Below are positions 61,501 through 64,000 of a stretch of 64,000 bases of DNA, piece after piece (within the stretch, counting starts at the first letter, position 1; each line of letters begins with the position of its first letter). Source of the stretch: Humibacter albus DSM 18994. GTDB taxonomy: Bacteria; Actinomycetota; Actinomycetes; Actinomycetales; Microbacteriaceae. The stretch lies in NCBI RefSeq assembly GCF_000421825.1, contig NZ_ATXT01000011.1, positions 620,001 through 684,000 of the forward strand, given 5' to 3'. Position numbers and translations under genes: made by a program. The notes under the pieces are model-generated. The model searched no databases, was not told where the DNA came from, and saw nothing but the letters and a program-made list of their open reading frames with translations.

Positions 61501-61680
61501 CAGGGCACGCAGCACGCCCACCGTCCACTCGACCTGCCGAGTGGACGACAGCCCCCGGATCACGCTCGTGCCCTCCGCCAGCGATGCCAGCACGAGGGCG
61601 CGGTGCGCGTGATACTTCGAGACCGGGATGTCGAGCTCGTTGACGAGCCGATCACGGGTTCCTTGGACCATCAGTCGCAT
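58561..61680 (-). CDS. fusion: EPSP-synthase-fold domain + acyl-CoA ligase (ANL)
   Basis: 1039 aa, one open frame. Residues 1-440 are an enolpyruvyl-transferase fold: IPVSKYHAHRALVLASLAEG at 19-38, NVGSSGTTLYF at 96-106, RRPIKALLDSL at 128-138, SQW at 173-175, PDLLPVLSSMAAF with Asp 325, RLKESDRV at 350-357, and FNDHR at 393-397. Residues 441-475 are an acidic linker. Residues 476-1039 are an ANL acyl-CoA ligase: LLFTSGTTGEPKG (P-loop, 680-692), GAFGTTETCLG, YRTGDLARLDEAG, INRGGEKI and the C-terminal Lys 1014 in RNAVGKIQ. Several EPSP-synthase PEP-site residues look changed. The two parts match separate proteins of the Streptomyces cyclohexanecarboxyl-CoA set. ATG 61680 follows GAAGAGG. Confidence 0.88.
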   Translation of the reverse strand: MRLMVQGTRDRLVNELDIPVSKYHAHRALVLASLAEGTSVIRGLSSTRQVEWTVGVLRALGTRIDVDGDAYVVHGGRYRASDVVERGSSGPDGVLNVGSSGTTLYFMVGLASLADKPMTLTGMKYFQRRPIKALLDSLTQMGVRLQSTHDCPPITVQPHAPTGGDVSIAGTLSQWLSGLLLLAPFAENDTTIHVTGGRLNEQPYVDLTVRMMRMFGLRVEVSDDWLTYRIPAQQTATPCDYRIPPDIGSAAFGIAAAALHPGDVLLRGLSATRAAETDHPEAEFLDLAAEMGVPMTLDADTGFVRIAHDGLDLRPIDVDCGPIPDLLPVLSSMAAFADGTSRLHNVRHIRLKESDRVAAMLQLNRMGGRLEQSPDELRITGVRSLSGAAMSSFNDHRVLMALAVAASRADGESTLTYPRAYRISYPTFLDEMNGIGLHMDIGTPPADDERDDHEDEAVATSAEDVASSLAGTAEPLQLTEAVAQTAAAEPDAPAVLEADGHALSSLTWRELDEEADRVAALLLEAGVRRGEAVAVQLPNWSEFVAIALGIMRVGGVVTPIMPVFGPRETAMTLARSRARVLFLPNYFRGRQPVVELLAAIGEAESQGRELAVEHVIVLRSENRRGADSSVEIPPIPSDAVADARTTDWNWRYYDAALAAVDVDTDAIAQAAPTLDDYCQLLFTSGTTGEPKGVRHTYRSLGLATAMEVRHLGLTHDDRIYVPSPLAHQTGFLYGMLLAWRLGVAVVIQPIWDGRVALERAFGEGRATFVQAATPFLSDLLSLVEGGEAKPESLRIFVATGAAVPRALSQRATEVLGTRVLGAFGTTETCLGTLAGTDDKPEDAWGSDGRALFGVDIRIVDDNGERVAAGVEGNYELRSPTVFDGYLQRPDLTADVFTDDGWYRTGDLARLDEAGYLHITGRVKDVINRGGEKIPVVEIENLLYQHPKVTDVAIVAMPDPRLGERACAFVVPAAQGSPLALAEVQDYLRRHGTSKYYWPERVELIDELPRNAVGKIQKNVLRERAAVLVATENAQRKENA

Positions 61681-61714
61681 ATATGCCTCTTCGCGTTCCT
61701 TCTCCGCCACGTCC

Positions 61715-61727
61715 GTCCCGACGGGAC
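61715..61727. promoter_or_regulatory. 13-bp palindrome upstream of the fused gene
   Basis: GTCCCG-A-CGGGAC is a perfect inverted repeat 34-46 bp upstream of the ATG of the cyclohexyl operon. It could be an operator or an mRNA stem; no family-specific match is claimed. Confidence 0.4.
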
Positions 61728-61833
61728 GCACACGAGACGTCGCCGGAAACAGCCATGGCACCTGTGCCTTGCCAAGGGGTCGCGACACGGAACACGTCGT
61801 CGACGAGCACCGTTTCCCGACCTCGGCGAACGT

Positions 61834-61840
61834 TAGGCTA
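61834..61840. promoter_or_regulatory. overlapping divergent -10-like boxes between ybdK and the cyclohexyl operon
   Basis: TAGGCTA reads TAGGCT on plus (61834-61839) and TAGCCT on minus (61840-61835), both TANNNT. Leaders would be about 90 nt (ybdK) and 150 nt (operon). Weak, since TANNNT is short and -35 boxes are not clear. Confidence 0.3.
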
Positions 61841-61934
61841 GCCCCCGAGTCCCGAGTCGGGAAACCGTTCGCGTCGGCCAGGCGTGGAATGCCCCGGAGG
61901 TATGGGCTCGCCGACCACGCGAGAGGGGCGGCGC

Positions 61935-63068
61935 ATGCGGATCGAGTTCACCCGGTCGGAGCGTTCCACCGTGGGCATCGAGTGGGAGATCGCACTCGTC
62001 GACCGCGACACCGGCGACCTGGTGCAGAGCGCCGACGAGGTTCTGCACGCGCTGGAACCGGCTGACGGCGGCGAGCAGTCGCAGATCACCCACGAGCTGC
62101 TGCGCAACACCATCGAGTTGATCAGCAGCGTGCACCACAGCGTTCCCCATGCCGTCGCCGAGTTGCAGGGACTGATCGAGTCCGTGCGCGAGGTCACCGA
62201 CGACCTGGGCATCGAACTGATGTGCGCCGGAACGCATCCGTTCGCGCAGTGGTTCGACCAGAAGCCGACCCCGTCGGAACGCTACGAGCATCTGCTCGAG
62301 CGCACGCAGTGGTGGGGGCGCCAGATGCTGATCTGGGGCGTGCACGTGCACGTCGGCATCGAGCAGCGCGACAAGGTGCTGCCCATCGTGAACGGGCTGC
62401 TCACGTACCTTCCGCACCTGCAGGCGCTGAGCGCCTCGAGCCCGTTCTGGGGCGGTGTCGCCACGGGGTACGCGTCGAATCGCGCGCTGATGTTCCAGCA
62501 GCTTCCGACAGCCGGCCTGCCGTGGCAACTGGAGCACTGGAGCGACTACGAGCGCTACGTCGACGATCTCGTGAAGACGCAGGTAATCCGCGACTACACG
62601 GAGGTCCGCTGGGACATCCGCCCGTCAGCCCACTGGGGAACCGTGGAGATGCGCGCATGCGACGGCGTCTCCACCGTGACGGAACTCGGGGCGCTGGCCG
62701 CGATCATCCATTGCCTGACGGAACGGATGTCCGCCCAGCTCGACGGTGGAGAGCCGCCTCTCGTGCTCCCGCCGTGGTTCGTGCGCGAGAACAAGTGGCG
62801 TGCGGCCCGGTACGGCATCGACGCGGACATCATTCTCGACCCCGGCGGCGCACAGGGACCGGTGGCCGACGGACTGCGCTCACTCGTGACGGAACTCGCA
62901 CCGACGGCCGAGCGCCTCGGATGCTCCGCCGAGCTCGCCGATGTCGAGCGCATTCTGCGCACGGGCGTCAGCTACCAGCGGCAGCTCGCGGTGGCCGAGG
63001 CCAACGGTGGCAGTCTTCCCGCCGTGGTGTCGTCGCTGACGACGGAACTGCGAACCGGATTGAAGTAG
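61935..63068 (+). CDS. ybdK: YbdK-family carboxylate-amine (glutamate-cysteine) ligase
   Basis: A 377-aa glutamate-cysteine ligase 2 family protein (E. coli YbdK 372 aa). Visible: TVGIEWEIALVDRDTGDLV near residues 12-30 with metal-binding Glu, TIELISSVHHSVPHA, GTHPFAQW, and WGVHVHVGIE near 135 with conserved His, plus DYTEVRWDIRPSAHWGTVEMR. E. coli YbdK has weak ligase activity and no glutathione role is established; actinobacteria mostly use mycothiol. ATG 61935 follows GAGAGGGG; alternative starts at 61902 and 61884. Divergent from the cyclohexyl operon, convergent with ffh. Confidence 0.9.
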   Translation: MRIEFTRSERSTVGIEWEIALVDRDTGDLVQSADEVLHALEPADGGEQSQITHELLRNTIELISSVHHSVPHAVAELQGLIESVREVTDDLGIELMCAGTHPFAQWFDQKPTPSERYEHLLERTQWWGRQMLIWGVHVHVGIEQRDKVLPIVNGLLTYLPHLQALSASSPFWGGVATGYASNRALMFQQLPTAGLPWQLEHWSDYERYVDDLVKTQVIRDYTEVRWDIRPSAHWGTVEMRACDGVSTVTELGALAAIIHCLTERMSAQLDGGEPPLVLPPWFVRENKWRAARYGIDADIILDPGGAQGPVADGLRSLVTELAPTAERLGCSAELADVERILRTGVSYQRQLAVAEANGGSLPAVVSSLTTELRTGLK

Positions 63069-63089
63069 AGGCCGCTCGAGCAGGGCCTC
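63068..63089. terminator. possible shared hairpin between convergent ybdK and ffh
   Basis: GAGGCC (63068-63073) and GGCCTC (63084-63089) form a 6-bp stem spanning the 19-bp gap between the two stop codons. No U-tract on either side, so termination activity is doubtful. Confidence 0.3.
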
Positions 63090-64000
63090 AGCCGCGGCCG
63101 AACAGCTTCTGCACCGCCGCGAGCTCATCGCCGCTCGGAGCATTCTGGCCGCCGATGCCGAAACCGGAACCTCCCGCGTCGCCGCCGGCGGACGCGGCAT
63201 TGGTTCCCGCCGCGATGGCGGCATTCTCCGCGGCGCGCTTCGCCGGGTTGCCCGAGCGCGACGACTTGCCCTTCTTCTTCTGCTGCTTGCGACCGCCATA
63301 GCTCGCACCCGGCACCGGACCCATCCCAGGAACGTTCGGCACGCCGCCCTTGGCGACGGTCTTCATCACCTTGGACGCCTGCTCGAACCGCTGCACGAGC
63401 TGGTTCACATCGGTCACGGTCATGCCGGAGCCCTTGGCGATGCGCAGTCGCCGCGAGCCGTTCAGCAGCTTCGGGTTGTGCCGTTCCGACGGCGTCATCG
63501 ACTGGATGATCGCCTCGGTGCGCACGATCTCCTTCTCGTCGAACTGGTCGAGCTGCTGCCGCATCTGCCCCGCGCCGGGCAGCATGCCGATCATCTTCTT
63601 GATCGAGCCCATGTTGCGCAGCTGCTGCATCTGCTTGAGAAAGTCGTCGAGCGTGAAGCTGTCGGTCGCGAACTTCTCCGCGACCTTGCGCGCCTCCTCC
63701 TCGTCGAAGGCCTGCTGCGCCTGCTCGATGAGGGTGAGAACGTCGCCGAGGTCCAGGATGCGGCTGGCCATGCGGTCGGGGTGGAACGGCTCGAAGTCGT
63801 CGAGGCCCTCGCCGGTGGACGCGAAGATGATGGGGCGTCCGGTGATCGACGCGATCGAGAGCGCGGCGCCGCCGCGCGCGTCGCCGTCCAGCTTGGTGAG
63901 CACGACGCCGGTGAAATCGACGCCCTCCTGGAAGGCCTTGGCCGTGTTGACGGCGTCCTGACCGATCATCGCGTCGATGACGAACAACACCTCGTCGGGG
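63088..64000 (-). CDS. ffh: signal recognition particle GTPase Ffh (partial, 5' end outside window)
   Basis: C-terminal about 304 codons of Ffh; the gene runs off the right edge. The end of the GTPase domain is visible (DEVLFVIDAMIGQDAV, VVLTKLDGDARGGAAL, GEGLDDFEPFHPDRMASRILDLGD split over about 100 residues), then the methionine-rich M domain that binds SRP RNA and signal sequences (FLKQMQQLRNMGSIKKMIGMLPG; SRRLRIAKGSGMTVTDVNQL), and a Gly/Ala/Lys-rich tail. It targets membrane proteins co-translationally. In relatives rpsP follows directly; here 9 kb of other genes intervene. Confidence 0.96.
   Translation of the reverse strand, partial: PDEVLFVIDAMIGQDAVNTAKAFQEGVDFTGVVLTKLDGDARGGAALSIASITGRPIIFASTGEGLDDFEPFHPDRMASRILDLGDVLTLIEQAQQAFDEEEARKVAEKFATDSFTLDDFLKQMQQLRNMGSIKKMIGMLPGAGQMRQQLDQFDEKEIVRTEAIIQSMTPSERHNPKLLNGSRRLRIAKGSGMTVTDVNQLVQRFEQASKVMKTVAKGGVPNVPGMGPVPGASYGGRKQQKKKGKSSRSGNPAKRAAENAAIAAGTNAASAGGDAGGSGFGIGGQNAPSGDELAAVQKLFGRG

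Overview
ORGANISM. The window is high-GC DNA from an actinobacterium, most likely Microbacteriaceae. The signs are Micrococcales gene order, GTG/TTG starts, many start codons sitting 6-10 nt after a TANNNT box (leaderless genes), the GlgE pathway and MnmA. An operon at 54.3-61.7 kb looks like a cyclohexanecarboxyl-CoA pathway. Omega-cyclohexyl fatty acids are known in a few Microbacteriaceae (Curtobacterium pusillum, Humibacter), so a relative of these is my best guess. This is inference; no 16S gene or other marker is present to confirm it. LAYOUT. 0-1.7 kb: mnmA (cut by the left edge) and a cysteine desulfurase, a tRNA thiolation pair. 1.7-11.4 kb: glycogen block glgX, ybaK, glgP and the overlapping pair glgE-glgB. 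11.4-20.8 kb: thioredoxin/TPR protein, an unusual membrane protein with an internal lipobox, a long DivIVA-type coiled coil, an AI-2E-type permease, a CPA1 antiporter, a secreted lysozyme-like protein and a double DivIVA-motif protein. 20.9-36.7 kb: the conserved cdsA-frr-pyrH-tsf-rpsB block, a sugar MFS transporter, an M23 protein, xerC, dprA, the ComM-like ATPase, yraN, a cell-wall beta-propeller protein, DUF2469, rnhB, lepB and rplS. 36.9-38.3 kb: a small membrane protein and trmD. 38.3-52.0 kb: a nitrate/nitrite assimilation island (nirD and a frameshifted sirohydrochlorin chelatase on minus; nirB, cobA, hemD-HTH, narK, FAD subunit and molybdenum nitrate reductase on plus), with an AidB-like dehydrogenase beside it. 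52.0-54.2 kb: a frameshifted phosphotransferase gene, rimM, khpA and rpsP. 54.3-61.7 kb: the cyclohexanecarboxyl-CoA-like operon. 61.9-64 kb: ybdK and ffh (cut by the right edge). HOW THE PARTS FIT. In many actinobacteria ffh-rpsP-khpA-rimM-trmD-rplS-lepB-rnhB form one nearly continuous block. Here it is split twice: the nitrogen island lies between rimM and trmD, and the cyclohexyl operon plus ybdK lies between rpsP and ffh. The nitrogen island is self-contained: NarK imports nitrate, the FAD/[2Fe-2S] protein and the molybdenum subunit reduce it to nitrite, NirBD reduces nitrite to ammonium, and CobA, HemD and the chelatase supply siroheme. Its three outward promoters (nirD, nirB, narK) share one motif with fixed spacing. 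The cyclohexyl operon opens with a single 1039-aa polypeptide that fuses an EPSP-synthase-fold domain to an acyl-CoA ligase. It is followed by an acyl-CoA dehydrogenase, a FabL-like reductase and an old-yellow-enzyme/dienoyl-CoA-reductase-type protein. This is the enzyme set expected for turning shikimate into cyclohexanecarboxyl-CoA. BREAKAGE AND REPEATS. Two genes (chelatase, phosphotransferase) carry apparent single-base deletions in or beside G/C runs, so sequencing error must be excluded first. Two gene remnants and several short tandem repeats, often at gene 3' ends, are also listed. I saw no tRNA, rRNA, CRISPR array, insertion sequence or prophage.
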